A stretch of 64,000 nucleotides of DNA from an uncultured Lachnospiraceae bacterium (GCA_910579865.1 CAJTXA010000005.1:62001-126000), one strand, 5' to 3'. Shown: positions 17,709-26,652, numbered from the stretch's first letter. Numbers and translations are program-made. Notes: generated by a model not told the origin, from the letters alone.

Positions 17709-19088
17709 TTATCGTTTTTTTATTTCTGTTTTGTCTGGTATTATTTTTTGAAACATATTCCTTAAAACTAGTATTGCTGTAATTGCCAAAATAATTTCTG
17801 TTACCATCTGTGCATAAGCCAAACCATAAAGAGGAAAGAAAAAATTCAATAAATAAATAGCAGGTATTTCCATTACAATTTTTCTAAGAATTGCAAAGAA
17901 AAATGCTTTCTTTCCCATTCCAACTGCCTGAAAAACTCCTACTGCTAAAAAATCTATAAATAAAAATGGAAGAGCCAAACAAAGTCCACGTAAAAAACTA
18001 CTGCCATATGCTACAATATCTTCATTTTTCATAAATAAACGCATTAAAAAACCTGAACCAGAATAGTAAAAAATAGCTACAACAACCAAAAAAATAAGCA
18101 TATTTTTCGCAGAATAAAGTATAGTTTGTTTCATTCGTTTTCCATTACCTGCTGCATAGTTATAACTAATTAAAGGCATCACTCCTTGTGAGAAACCAAA
18201 TGCAATATTCATTGGCACCATATTAATCTTTTGTGCAATTCCCATTGCTGCCACTGCATCAGAACCAAAAGAAGAGGTAAAATTATTTAATACTGTCATC
18301 CCTGTTACATTTAAAAGATTCTGAATTGCAGCTGGTATTCCTACTCCACATACCCCCAGTACAATTTCTTTTTTTAATCGAATCTTTACAGGATTTACAC
18401 ATACATATGTATGATTTCGTTTTAAAAATAACAGTATAAAAAAATACAGACATGCTGCACAATTAGAAAGAAAAGTAGCAAGTCCTGCTCCAGAAGCTCC
18501 CATATTCAATCCCCATGGTAAAATAAAAATTGGATCTAATATCATATTTAAAATACAGCCACTCATTGTTCCAATACTTGCATGCAAAGTACTTCCCTCT
18601 GAACGGACCATATAAGCTAGTACTACATTTAAAATTGCAGGCATTGCTCCAAATGCAACAGTCCACTTTAAATATTCACTGGTAGCAACTACTGTTTCTG
18701 CATCTGTTCCAAGTAACAACAGCAAAGGATTTTTTGCTAAAAGATAAATCATAGAAAATAAAAAACTACAAAAAACCGTACAATAAAAGCCAAATGCAGA
18801 AACTTGACGTGCGAAATGATATTCTTTTCGTCCAAGTGCACGACTCATTAAACTAGAACTCCCTACTCCAAATAAATTGTTAATTGCATTAAATGCTAAT
18901 AGTACAGGTGCTGCTAAAGTAACAGCCGCATTTTGTATAGAATTATTTAACATTCCCACAAAATAGGTATCTGCTAAATTATAAATAACCATTACCAAAG
19001 AACTAATTACCGTTGGAACAGCCATAGATATTACCGCTTTTGGTATGGTAGATTGTTCAAATAGATATAATTTCTTTTCGTCTTCCAT
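17709..19088 (-). CDS. MATE-family multidrug/sodium antiporter
   Basis: A 459-residue protein with twelve predicted helices in two homologous halves (typical start IPKAVISMAVPTVISSLVMVIYNLADTYFVG, seen as IPKAVISMAVPTVISSL then VMVIYNLADTYFVG). It is in the NorM/DinF/MepA superfamily, which exports drugs or metabolites with Na+ or H+. The substrate is not predictable. AAGAAAGGA precedes the ATG and a promoter lies 48-76 bp upstream. It is followed by a 78-residue gene in the same transcript. A second, different MATE gene lies at 59-60 kb. Confidence 0.92.
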   Translation of the reverse strand: MEDEKKLYLFEQSTIPKAVISMAVPTVISSLVMVIYNLADTYFVGMLNNSIQNAAVTLAAPVLLAFNAINNLFGVGSSSLMSRALGRKEYHFARQVSAFGFYCTVFCSFLFSMIYLLAKNPLLLLLGTDAETVVATSEYLKWTVAFGAMPAILNVVLAYMVRSEGSTLHASIGTMSGCILNMILDPIFILPWGLNMGASGAGLATFLSNCAACLYFFILLFLKRNHTYVCVNPVKIRLKKEIVLGVCGVGIPAAIQNLLNVTGMTVLNNFTSSFGSDAVAAMGIAQKINMVPMNIAFGFSQGVMPLISYNYAAGNGKRMKQTILYSAKNMLIFLVVVAIFYYSGSGFLMRLFMKNEDIVAYGSSFLRGLCLALPFLFIDFLAVGVFQAVGMGKKAFFFAILRKIVMEIPAIYLLNFFFPLYGLAYAQMVTEIILAITAILVLRNMFQKIIPDKTEIKKR

Positions 19089-19135
19089 TTTATTTATCCT
19101 TTCTTTTGCATAAAATTATCACACATTTGTAACCT

Positions 19136-19164
19136 ATTATATCCAATTCTCAATTATATCGCAA
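19136..19164 (-). promoter_or_regulatory. Promoter of the MATE gene
   Basis: On the minus strand TTGCGA, 17 bp, TATAAT, 48 bp before the start codon. Confidence 0.75.
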
Positions 19165-19207
19165 TAATAAATATTAAAATCTGGTTTTTCTTTCCTATAA
19201 AATAATG

Positions 19208-19236
19208 CCCCAAGTAGGAAAAACACTACTTAGGAC
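19208..19236 (-). terminator. Terminator after the sporulation block
   Basis: On the minus strand CCTAAGTAG and CTACTTGGG flank a T-rich loop, followed by an A/T-rich tail. It lies 33-61 bp after the stop codon of the SpoIIQ-like gene. Confidence 0.6.
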
Positions 19237-19268
19237 ACCATTTTTAAAATTTTTGGTCTCATTTTTTC

Positions 19269-20135
19269 TTATTCTAAATAGTCTAGTGGATCTAATGCTT
19301 CTTGTCCCTCTACCATTTTTAGATAAAGATGATTTCCTTCAACAGTATAATACTTTGTTGGCTCGCTGACATATCCAAGTACTTGTCCCTTTGTCACCAT
19401 TTCTCCTTCTGCTATCTCAATTGCCTTAAGTTGGCCATAGACCAATTCATAATCATTTCCTAAAGCAATACGCATATATTCCCCAATCTCTTCATTTGAA
19501 GAAACTTCTAATACCACACCATCTGCTGCTGCTAAAACGGGTGTATTGACATCGCTTCGAATGAGCATAGCTGGATTATATTTATATTGATCCAAAGTAG
19601 GAAAATATACCGTTGCATCCATACTAAAAGAAGAAATTACTTCTCCTTCTACTGGCCAGCTCATTCGAGATTCCTTTGTAAAAGAAAGAGCTAATGCAGA
19701 AACATCTACTTGTACCGATCCTTCATCTGTAACGGATTCCGTTTCCTGTGCCAAATTAGTCTGTTCCTCTCTTTGTATTCTATCGCTTTCTATCTCAGTT
19801 TCTCTTTCTACTAACTCCGCTAGTGTTTCATCTGTAGCATCCATAATATTACTCATATCTACTGTTGTTTCTGCATCTACTAGTGCAGCATCTCCGATGC
19901 TGTCTATTGACGTTTCTGCTTGTATAAAAGCATTTCCTGTTGTCGTTTCTTTTGGAAGTCCTTGTGCTAAATCCAGACTTTCTTCCTGACGATTTTCATA
20001 AAGATTCTCTGTTCCATTTTCTTTTTCCTTTGTTACCTGAACTGCTACAATTGCAGTTACCGCTATCACGGCACCTAACGCCAGTGCAAGGACGGTTTTT
20101 CCCTTATAAAGTTTTGTCTCCTGACTTTTACTCAC
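19269..20135 (-). CDS. spoIIQ: SpoIIQ-like membrane protein with degenerate LytM (M23) domain
   Basis: A 288-residue protein with one N-terminal membrane helix (about 13-35), a Glu/Thr-rich stalk, and a C-terminal LytM-like domain (about 160-285: PVLAAADGVV, KGQVLGYVSE). In spore formers SpoIIQ is made in the forespore and binds mother-cell SpoIIIAH. The usual zinc ligands look lost: the HxG position reads NPAMLIRSD (Asp kept, His gone), HL is YGQL and the HLH motif is NHLYL. This matches non-catalytic SpoIIQ rather than an active endopeptidase. GAGGTGA 5 nt before the GTG at 20135 decides the start. The adjacent spoIID-like gene supports the identity. Confidence 0.78.
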   Translation of the reverse strand: MSKSQETKLYKGKTVLALALGAVIAVTAIVAVQVTKEKENGTENLYENRQEESLDLAQGLPKETTTGNAFIQAETSIDSIGDAALVDAETTVDMSNIMDATDETLAELVERETEIESDRIQREEQTNLAQETESVTDEGSVQVDVSALALSFTKESRMSWPVEGEVISSFSMDATVYFPTLDQYKYNPAMLIRSDVNTPVLAAADGVVLEVSSNEEIGEYMRIALGNDYELVYGQLKAIEIAEGEMVTKGQVLGYVSEPTKYYTVEGNHLYLKMVEGQEALDPLDYLE

Positions 20136-20188
20136 GTTTATCACCTCAGTCCTTATTTTAACCAAAGTGACTTTAATTATTCAGAGAT

Positions 20189-21136
20189 TTAAAAATTTCC
20201 CAACTCCGCATGAAAAAAAAACGTAAGTATTTCCTGATAACTTTTTCCCTGTAGAGCAAGTGCCTGTATCATATTTAAACTGGCACCATATCCCAAGCCA
20301 CACCCCCTTGTTAAAATTCGAATTCCATCTTGGTAAGCCTCAATTTCAAACGCTGTAGAACGCAGGCCAAATGTCTTTTGCACATCTTCCGCCAAAGCTG
20401 ACCAATCTCCTAAAAAAACTCTTTTTACATATGGTTCTTTCTCATATTCACATCGAATTGCAGAAAAATCTGCCTCTTCTAGTGTATAACCTAAAACAGC
20501 AAGTTTATCTAATGTTTCCTCTTTCTGAAATACCAAAAGCGCTAAAAATCCATCTGCTGTTTTATCCTCTTCACAAACTGCCTCTTTTAAATAGGAAGCA
20601 TCTGCTTTCTTTCTTGTTATCCCTGCACTTAAAGTATGAAAATAAGGATAAATTACTTCTTTTTCTCCTTCTACAAAAAGGACTTCTTTTGCTGTATCAG
20701 AAACAGCTTTTTGTATTCTTTGATATTCTTCTGTAAAAGAATCTCCCCATAAAACTTTACGTTCTTCTATAGAAAGATAAGTAAGGAACAACTCTTCTTC
20801 CAAAAGTGTTGTTACTCCTTTTTCTTGCATCTGATAATATAGATAGGTTCGAATCAATACTGCCATCGCTTTATCTGCCTCTGCTTCCTCCTTTGACAGA
20901 TAAGCTGGTATCACACCTGTAATATACTCTTCTAAAGGAAGGGCTTTTTGTTCTCCTCCTTCAAAAATAATCACTTTATAATCCGATTGTGTCTCCTTTT
21001 CTAAACGTTGAATTGCTTTTGGATCTGCCCTACCACTTATCTTCATCGTAAGAAAATAAGGACAACCAAATACCAGCAAGAAAAACAAAACTATCCGAAT
21101 CTGACTGCTGTTTTGCAGTCCCCACCATTTTCTCAT
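20189..21136 (-). CDS. spoIID: SpoIID-like lytic transglycosylase
   Basis: A 315-residue protein with an N-terminal membrane helix (IRIVLFFLLVFGCPYFLTM) and the SpoIID/LytB domain. The first motif LEEYITGVIPAYL carries the expected catalytic glutamate, and KAMAVLIRTYLYYQM follows. The C-terminal motif is divergent: GCGLGYGASLNMIQALALQG has Leu where the family normally has the His of GHGVGMSQ. SpoIID cleaves glycan strands during engulfment, working with SpoIIP and SpoIIM. It starts 15 bp after spoIIP and leads into the SpoIIQ-like gene. spoIIM is not in the window. Confidence 0.8.
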   Translation of the reverse strand: MRKWWGLQNSSQIRIVLFFLLVFGCPYFLTMKISGRADPKAIQRLEKETQSDYKVIIFEGGEQKALPLEEYITGVIPAYLSKEEAEADKAMAVLIRTYLYYQMQEKGVTTLLEEELFLTYLSIEERKVLWGDSFTEEYQRIQKAVSDTAKEVLFVEGEKEVIYPYFHTLSAGITRKKADASYLKEAVCEEDKTADGFLALLVFQKEETLDKLAVLGYTLEEADFSAIRCEYEKEPYVKRVFLGDWSALAEDVQKTFGLRSTAFEIEAYQDGIRILTRGCGLGYGASLNMIQALALQGKSYQEILTFFFHAELGNF

Positions 21137-21151
21137 CCTACGTTCCCCTCT

Positions 21152-22549
21152 CTACCCTAATACCTCATTTAACAACTTTGCCAATGGCTCCATTGCATTC
21201 ATCGCTTCCTCTGTTGTATTATTTTGTGCTCCCACTTCAACTAACAATGATTTCTCCCGATAATGCAAGTTATATCGATAGGCACTAATCATTGTTCGCC
21301 GAATAAAATCCGCATATTGTTGACTAGCTGCAAGCTGTAAGTGAAAACTAAATGCTATATTTTGTTGGATATAAGGATTATATAGATAGGAAATATCCCC
21401 CTGTAACGTAGTACGACTAATCCCATTTACAAACATCAATTTTGCTGTGGGTTTCCCATCCACCTCTGTTACCAAATGTACACTCTCATCTACTCCATCC
21501 CGATGCAAATCAATAATAACTTCAATCGAAGGATATGCTTCTAAAATCTTTTCAATCCCCTCTCCTGCATAAGTATAAGCCGCATTTTTATCCATTACCC
21601 CATCTTTTACATCATATGTTGTTACATCATGTATTACATAATATCCATACTTCTCACTTAATAATTCAGAAAGATAAGTTCCTACATCCAAAATCTGCCT
21701 TCCACTTTCTCCAACAATATAATCACAAAATTCTTCTTGTGAATGAGAATGATAAATTAAAATCTGAGGATTTTCATTTCCTCCCTTCATTCTGACATCA
21801 TGTGACAGTAAACCTTCTACACTAAGTTCTCCACTTCGTATTGAAGTTGTCTCTCGTACTGCAAAAAACTTTTGCATAAAAAAGTCAAAATCTTTTAATT
21901 TTTCTAAAGAATAAGCCGAAGATTGAATCAGCCGACTTAAAAAGACTTCTTGTGTTTCCTCTTTGTCCATTGAATCCAAAGTCAAAGGCTGATAATAAAA
22001 AATTGTCCCATCCTGCCAAACACTTATCTCCCTATCCTCTATCCTATTTTCTGTTTCTTTTGCTTCTAAAGATTCTAAAACCTCTATTCCAAGTTCTATT
22101 GTTGTTTCTAATTCCGACTCAGATTCTAACTCAGATTCTAATTCAGATTCTAACTCTTCTATATTTGTCTCTTCTTCCAATTCCATTTGTTCAATTTCCA
22201 GATAAAAACTGCTTTCTTCCTCAAAAGGATTTTTTCCTTCTGTATGTTTGACTGTTTCTTCATTCAAATATCCCTGTACTGGAATTGTCTGACCAATATA
22301 TGTAAGCATCCACTCCAACACTGTATTCGCATGATCTTCTGACAGATAGGTACTGGCAGGTGTAAGCATACCAGTCATCTTTTCTGCCAGCATACATACC
22401 ACCTTTTCCTGCCAATCCTTAAAATCTGCTTTCCAATTTAAAAATAAGCTGGTTTCCTTTACTGTCAAACATAAATTCCCCAACATCAGCAAAGCCAGTA
22501 ATGTAAGCCCCGCTGGAAATAGCTTTTTTGTAAAATTCTTTCTCTTCAT
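21152..22549 (-). CDS. spoIIP: Stage II sporulation protein P (peptidoglycan amidase/endopeptidase)
   Basis: A 465-residue protein: an N-terminal signal anchor (LFPAGLTLLALLMLGNLCL), a Glu/Ser-rich low-complexity stretch (about 117-165), and the SpoIIP catalytic domain with ILIYHSHSQEEF (267-270 HSHS), IIDLHRDGV and LLVEVGAQNNTTEEA. SpoIIP removes peptide stems and cuts crosslinks, giving SpoIID its denuded glycan during engulfment. The acidic stretch with the four-residue period ELES is an expansion in the linker. The gpr-spoIIP order is conserved in spore formers. GAGGGA precedes the ATG. Confidence 0.93.
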   Translation of the reverse strand: MKRKNFTKKLFPAGLTLLALLMLGNLCLTVKETSLFLNWKADFKDWQEKVVCMLAEKMTGMLTPASTYLSEDHANTVLEWMLTYIGQTIPVQGYLNEETVKHTEGKNPFEEESSFYLEIEQMELEEETNIEELESELESELESESELETTIELGIEVLESLEAKETENRIEDREISVWQDGTIFYYQPLTLDSMDKEETQEVFLSRLIQSSAYSLEKLKDFDFFMQKFFAVRETTSIRSGELSVEGLLSHDVRMKGGNENPQILIYHSHSQEEFCDYIVGESGRQILDVGTYLSELLSEKYGYYVIHDVTTYDVKDGVMDKNAAYTYAGEGIEKILEAYPSIEVIIDLHRDGVDESVHLVTEVDGKPTAKLMFVNGISRTTLQGDISYLYNPYIQQNIAFSFHLQLAASQQYADFIRRTMISAYRYNLHYREKSLLVEVGAQNNTTEEAMNAMEPLAKLLNEVLG

Positions 22550-22624
22550 CGCAAGTCCCTCTTCATTTCACTATATGCGTTCCTCCCTCCTCTCATGCGT
22601 GCATTTTCTTTTCTCTAATTTTCT

Positions 22625-23578
22625 TTATACAGCAAAAGCTTGATTAATCGCTTCCGATATAGTAAAACTAATTTGTTCTACAGAAGCATCTATGTCTTTT
22701 GGTGTCACATACATCTTTCGAAGCCGTTCATCCATTAATTCTAAAATTAACTGCCGTTTATCTTCTTCTTCAAATTCTTCCATTGTCTGATTTAATCCTT
22801 GTACCATATGTGCTTCCTCTAATGCTGTAATCAAATGCTCCATTGTATCTCCTACAATAGTCGCTGCATCAATTACCATAGGCACTCCTATTGAAATAGT
22901 AGGTACTCCTAATGTCTCTTGTGTCAATGCTTTTCGATGATTGCCAACCCCAGAGCCTGGATGAATTCCTGTATCAGAAAGCTGGATTGTTGTATTAAGC
23001 CTTTTTGTACTTCGGGCTGCTAATGCATCAATTACTAAAACAGCAGTTGGATGTGTCTTATCTACAATCCCCTTTACAATTTCATAGGTCTCCATTCCAG
23101 TCTGCGCCATAACCCCTGGTACAATCCCACTAATATCATACTCTTTCTTTAAAAAAGTTGGTAAATTTGCTAACCGAATATGTCTGGTAATGCAAAGATG
23201 TTCCACCACTTTAGGGCCAAGTGCATCTGGTGTCACCTCTCGATTTCCAAGTCCAACTACTAAAATTGACTTTCGTGTTTGTTCTGGCAGCAGAGTAAGA
23301 AGTTGTCTGGAAAGTTCCTTTGAAATCTGACTATGATAATCTTCATCTGGTCTTGGCAAGTCCTCTGCTTCTATCGTCAAATAAGTTCCTATTGGTTTTT
23401 GCAAAGCCTGTTCCCCTTCCTTATTTAAAATAGTGACTTTTGTAAGATTCCCATTTGTCCCTTCTAAAAAAGAAGTTTCTACCAAAACTCCTTGCAATTC
23501 TTTTATTTGACCAGATTCTCCTTCATATTGTTCCTTTGCTTCTAAAGCTAAATCGGTACGTATCATAAATTCTCTCAT
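22625..23578 (-). CDS. gpr: Germination protease
   Basis: A 317-residue A25-family aspartic-type protease that degrades small acid-soluble spore proteins at germination; it is made in the forespore as a zymogen. Diagnostic parts are the N-terminal MIRTDLALEAKEQ, VGLGNREVTPDALGP, GVMAQTGMET, VLVIDALAARS and GSGVGNHRKAL. Of the stacked ATGs I choose 23578 because GAGGG lies 6 nt upstream; 23590 lacks a site. The rest of the gap to rpsT holds only the rpsT promoter and leader hairpin. Confidence 0.94.
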   Translation of the reverse strand: MREFMIRTDLALEAKEQYEGESGQIKELQGVLVETSFLEGTNGNLTKVTILNKEGEQALQKPIGTYLTIEAEDLPRPDEDYHSQISKELSRQLLTLLPEQTRKSILVVGLGNREVTPDALGPKVVEHLCITRHIRLANLPTFLKKEYDISGIVPGVMAQTGMETYEIVKGIVDKTHPTAVLVIDALAARSTKRLNTTIQLSDTGIHPGSGVGNHRKALTQETLGVPTISIGVPMVIDAATIVGDTMEHLITALEEAHMVQGLNQTMEEFEEEDKRQLILELMDERLRKMYVTPKDIDASVEQISFTISEAINQAFAV

Positions 23579-23745
23579 AAAATCCCTCATTTCTATAAAA
23601 ACTTATTCAAATCTGCTTTTATATTTTACATAGTAAAGATATTTTATTCTATCAATTCCTTATTCCATAATAGATGAATCTGCTTCCTATTCTTTTCCGT
23701 TTTAATTATTCCAATTATAATTTTCCAAAAACTTTCATTTATCTA

Positions 23746-23774
23746 TTGACAAATCTCTAATTTTTATCTAGAAT
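23746..23774 (+). promoter_or_regulatory. Promoter of rpsT
   Basis: A consensus TTGACA, a 17-bp spacer and TAGAAT. Transcription would start near 23781, immediately before the leader hairpin. Confidence 0.8.
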
Positions 23775-23786
23775 ACAATAGTATGT

Positions 23787-23822
23787 TTCCATTAAGATCG
23801 TCCGTGTCCGTATTTAATGGAA
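23787..23822 (+). promoter_or_regulatory. Leader hairpin upstream of rpsT
   Basis: Perfect 9-bp inverted repeat (23787-23795 and 23814-23822) with an 18-nt GC-richer loop, at the 5' end of the predicted rpsT transcript. It could be a site for S20 autoregulation; this is inference. Confidence 0.45.
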
Positions 23823-23870
23823 CAGAAAATCACAATAAAATATCATGATAAATTATTGGAGGTGTACAGA

Positions 23871-24134
23871 TTGGCAAATATTAAATCTGCGAAAAAGAGA
23901 ATTTTAGTAACTAGAACAAGAACCGCAAGAAATAAATCGATTAAATCAAAAGTGAAGACTTATATAAAGAAAGTAGATGCTGCTATTGCTGCAAATGATA
24001 AAGCTGCTGCAAATGAAGCCTTAAAAGCAGCTGTTTCTGAAATCAATAAAGCGGCATCGAAAGGTATCTTCCATAAAAATACCGCATCTAGAAAAATTTC
24101 TCGTTTAGCACTTGCTGTAAACAAGATTGCGTAA
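23871..24134 (+). CDS. rpsT: 30S ribosomal protein S20
   Basis: An 87-residue basic protein typical of S20 (ANIKSAKKRILV, RTARNKSIKSKVKTYIKK, AASKGIFHKNTASRKISRLA), which binds 16S rRNA early in 30S assembly. The start is TTG at 23871, with GGAGGTG 6 nt upstream; the longer frame from 23817 begins inside the leader hairpin. A TTG (UUG) start is also used by Escherichia coli rpsT, where it is part of autogenous control. It is a single-gene transcript with its own promoter and terminator. Confidence 0.96.
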   Translation: MANIKSAKKRILVTRTRTARNKSIKSKVKTYIKKVDAAIAANDKAAANEALKAAVSEINKAASKGIFHKNTASRKISRLALAVNKIA

Positions 24135-24165
24135 TTGTTTTACCATAAAAATTCATGCATGAATA

Positions 24166-24206
24166 AGACTTTGAAGAATAACCCACTTCAAAGTCTTTTT
24201 AATTTT
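24166..24206 (+). terminator. Terminator of rpsT
   Basis: Arms AGACTTTGAAG (24166-24176) and CTTCAAAGTCT (24186-24196) form an 11-bp perfect stem followed by TTTT and a T-rich tail. Confidence 0.9.
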
Positions 24207-24240
24207 CTGCTTTTTTCTTAGAATTTTTCAAAGAAATGTC

Positions 24241-24269
24241 TAGACAAGTTCAAAAAAAAAAGTTACAAT
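24241..24269 (+). promoter_or_regulatory. Promoter of the BTAD regulator gene
   Basis: TAGACA, a 17-bp A-rich spacer and TACAAT, about 80 bp before the chosen start codon. Confidence 0.65.
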
Positions 24270-24350
24270 ATACCTGTTACCAGTTTCATGCAAGATTCAT
24301 GGACAATCGACTCACTTACAATTATGCTGATACGATGGAGGCGTACCAAA

Positions 24351-25544
24351 ATGATTGAATTACCTATGATACATGTACACATGCTTGGCGAATTCCGTAT
24401 TTCTTCAGAAGAAAAAACCATCTGTGACCAGAACAATCACTCCAAGAAGCTTTGGAACCTATTAGAATATCTAATTACCTACCGCAACAAAGAAATTGCA
24501 CAAAGTGACTTAATTGACTTACTTTGGGGAGAGGATGAAAGCTCAAACCCTACTGGTGCATTAAAAACCTTAATGCATCGTGTTCGCAATATGCTAAAAG
24601 AATTGGACTATCCTAGTGAGCTGATCATCCAGCGTCGAGGCACCTATTCCTGGAATACGAATGTTCCCTGTACCGTAGATATTGACACATTTGAAAAACT
24701 CTGTTTGGATGGCTCTTATATCGCCGATCCTCAACTCCGTCTCGAAAAATACCGCAAGGCGATAGCCATATATAAAGGTGACTTTCTCCCAAAAACCAAC
24801 TACGAACCCTGGGTTGTTCCGGTTTCTGCTTATTATCATACAATGTATTTAAAAATTGTTAGTGAAAGTATTACTATCTTAATGAATAAACAAAGTTATG
24901 CCGACGTTGCTAATGTATGTTGGCAAGCACTTACGATTGATCAGTATACGGAATTTTTGCATTATAATCTGATTCGCTCTTTGTATCTTAGTGGAAATCA
25001 AAGAGCTGCTTTAAAACAATATTCCACTACAACAGATTTATTTTTTTCCAAATTTGGTGTTACTCCTTCTATTGAATTTCGAGAACTCTATAAAGAAATT
25101 ATTAAAATCAATAAAGATGAAGAAACCGATTTGGATACTATTAAAGCAAATTTAAAAGAATCACAGAAAAAAAGAGGTGCTTTTTTCTGTGAATATGAAT
25201 TTTTTAAAGATATCTATCGCCTGGAGGCACGAGTCGCAGAGCATACAGGCAGTTCCATCTTTCTTTGTCTCACAACAGTAACTTCAACTAATGGAAATGC
25301 TCCAGAGTTGGAACTGCTCAATAAATCCATGTATAAATTAAAAGAAGCATTTTTCGAATCTCTTCGCTCTAGTGATGTCTTTGCTCGATATAGTATCTCT
25401 CAGTACATTCTTATGTTGCCAATTGCGTCCTACGAACTTGCTGAAATTGTTCTAAAAAAAGTGGTAACACAATTTCACAGAAAAATAACAAAAGGATTGG
25501 TAAAAATTGACTATAACTTAACCTTAGTCGAATCGGAAGAGTAA
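24351..25544 (+). CDS. SARP/BTAD-type transcriptional regulator with degenerate GGDEF-like C-terminus
   Basis: A 397-residue protein. Residues 7-100 are an OmpR-like winged helix as in SARP regulators (LGEFRIS, LLEYLITYRNKEIAQSDLIDLLW, LKTLMHRVRNMLKEL). Residues ~105-250 match the bacterial transcriptional activation (BTAD) TPR-like domain (DIDTFEKLC, LYLSGNQRAALKQY, EFRELYKEI). The last ~120 residues resemble a GGDEF fold in spacing: LRSSDVFARYSISQYILMLP stands where RSDVVARYGGDEFAILLP would be, but the active-site motif is gone. It is monocistronic. GGAGG 8 nt before the ATG at 24351 decides the start. Its regulon is unknown. Confidence 0.8.
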   Translation: MIELPMIHVHMLGEFRISSEEKTICDQNNHSKKLWNLLEYLITYRNKEIAQSDLIDLLWGEDESSNPTGALKTLMHRVRNMLKELDYPSELIIQRRGTYSWNTNVPCTVDIDTFEKLCLDGSYIADPQLRLEKYRKAIAIYKGDFLPKTNYEPWVVPVSAYYHTMYLKIVSESITILMNKQSYADVANVCWQALTIDQYTEFLHYNLIRSLYLSGNQRAALKQYSTTTDLFFSKFGVTPSIEFRELYKEIIKINKDEETDLDTIKANLKESQKKRGAFFCEYEFFKDIYRLEARVAEHTGSSIFLCLTTVTSTNGNAPELELLNKSMYKLKEAFFESLRSSDVFARYSISQYILMLPIASYELAEIVLKKVVTQFHRKITKGLVKIDYNLTLVESEE

Positions 25545-25581
25545 CAAAAAGAAGAAGAAAAATAAGCTGTTTTATAAAAAC

Positions 25582-25640
25582 AAGGGACTATTGCAAAATA
25601 TAACTATTATAAAAACTTTTGCAACAGTCCCTTCTATTTT
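25582..25640. terminator. Bidirectional terminator-like long hairpin (GGGACTGT family, copy 3)
   Basis: Arms 25582-25598 and 25617-25633 form a 17-bp stem with a single mismatch and an 18-nt loop, between convergent genes, with T-rich flanks on both strands. Confidence 0.8.
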
Positions 25641-25665
25641 TATTCTATTTTGTTTATTTTTATTA

Positions 25666-26520
25666 TTAATTTTTTGGTGTAATCTCTCCTTCTGGAAGTC
25701 TCTCTTCTTCCTTTTCCTTCTCTGTTTCTCGTTCTTCTCTTTCCATCAATTTTCTACTCCAAACCCGAAATGCCTGATATGCATTAATAAAATGTTTTGA
25801 CAATACATTGGGGTGAAATCGTAATTTCTGATATCGTTCCGATAAATCCACAATTTGATGATCGTCCACAGTAGAAAAAGAACGATTGTCTAGATGATCT
25901 TTAATCCATTTCTTTGTTCGATGTACATTAACCTTTTTTAATCTTTCCTGAATCTCTTCTACAATACGATTTAGTTTCATCAATTTTTCATTTAAATCAA
26001 TTGCCCCTATCATACTCACTGTAAAATCAACTGCATAATACAACAGTAAAAATCCCGCTATTATTTTTCCTACTTTTCTCGGATAAAGATTGACAATCCC
26101 TTCTACTCCTCTTTGCAAAAACCAAAATAAAAAAACTGTGTAAAACCCCCACGCTATCGAGCTTTCCAAACAAAGAATCCCTTTATAATTAAAAGGTTTA
26201 TCATTATAATCCCACCAAATACAGCCAAACACTCTTTGCATCACCACTCCAGTAATATACTCTAATGTTGTTGCTAATATCATTCCACAAAAATAAAGTA
26301 CAAAATAATTTTCCGAAAATGGCCGCAAAATAAAAAATACCGTTAATGCTCCTACTCCATAAATTGGACAAATTGGCCCATGAATAAAGCCCCGATTCGT
26401 CCACTTCTTATTACAAAAAGACATATAGAGCGATTCCACGCCCCATCCTAATATACTGTATACCAAAAACCAACTAATAATATGATACACATCTGTTTCC
26501 AATAGCATTTTTTCCCACAT
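25666..26520 (-). CDS. CmpB-like (PF06541-type) putative ABC-transporter membrane protein
   Basis: A 284-residue protein. The N-terminal ~185 residues form about six membrane helices with the family pattern FLVYSILGWGVESLYMS, NRGFIHGPICPIYGVGAL and a later WWDY...NYKGILCLESSIAWG segment, matching the 'putative ABC-transporter type IV/CmpB' family. The C-terminal ~90 residues are a cytoplasmic, charged, helical tail rich in Arg, Lys and Glu. The family's function is not established despite its name. It has its own promoter and a good ribosome binding site (GAGGAG). It faces the BTAD gene across a shared terminator. Confidence 0.78.
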   Translation of the reverse strand: MWEKMLLETDVYHIISWFLVYSILGWGVESLYMSFCNKKWTNRGFIHGPICPIYGVGALTVFFILRPFSENYFVLYFCGMILATTLEYITGVVMQRVFGCIWWDYNDKPFNYKGILCLESSIAWGFYTVFLFWFLQRGVEGIVNLYPRKVGKIIAGFLLLYYAVDFTVSMIGAIDLNEKLMKLNRIVEEIQERLKKVNVHRTKKWIKDHLDNRSFSTVDDHQIVDLSERYQKLRFHPNVLSKHFINAYQAFRVWSRKLMEREERETEKEKEEERLPEGEITPKN

Positions 26521-26652
26521 TGCTTTTTCTCCTCGTATCTTTTTTCAGATTCTACCACGTTTCATACAGTTTCCCCAAAATAATATAGCAAAGCCTGTTC
26601 TCACCTCCCTTTTAAAAGTAAATCCCCCCACTTACTTTTTTATTTATGTAAA

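Noticed and set aside
21535..22251. Plus-strand Leu/Pro-rich frames inside spoIIP
   Set aside because: They are shadows of an AT-rich minus-strand gene with confirmed catalytic motifs.
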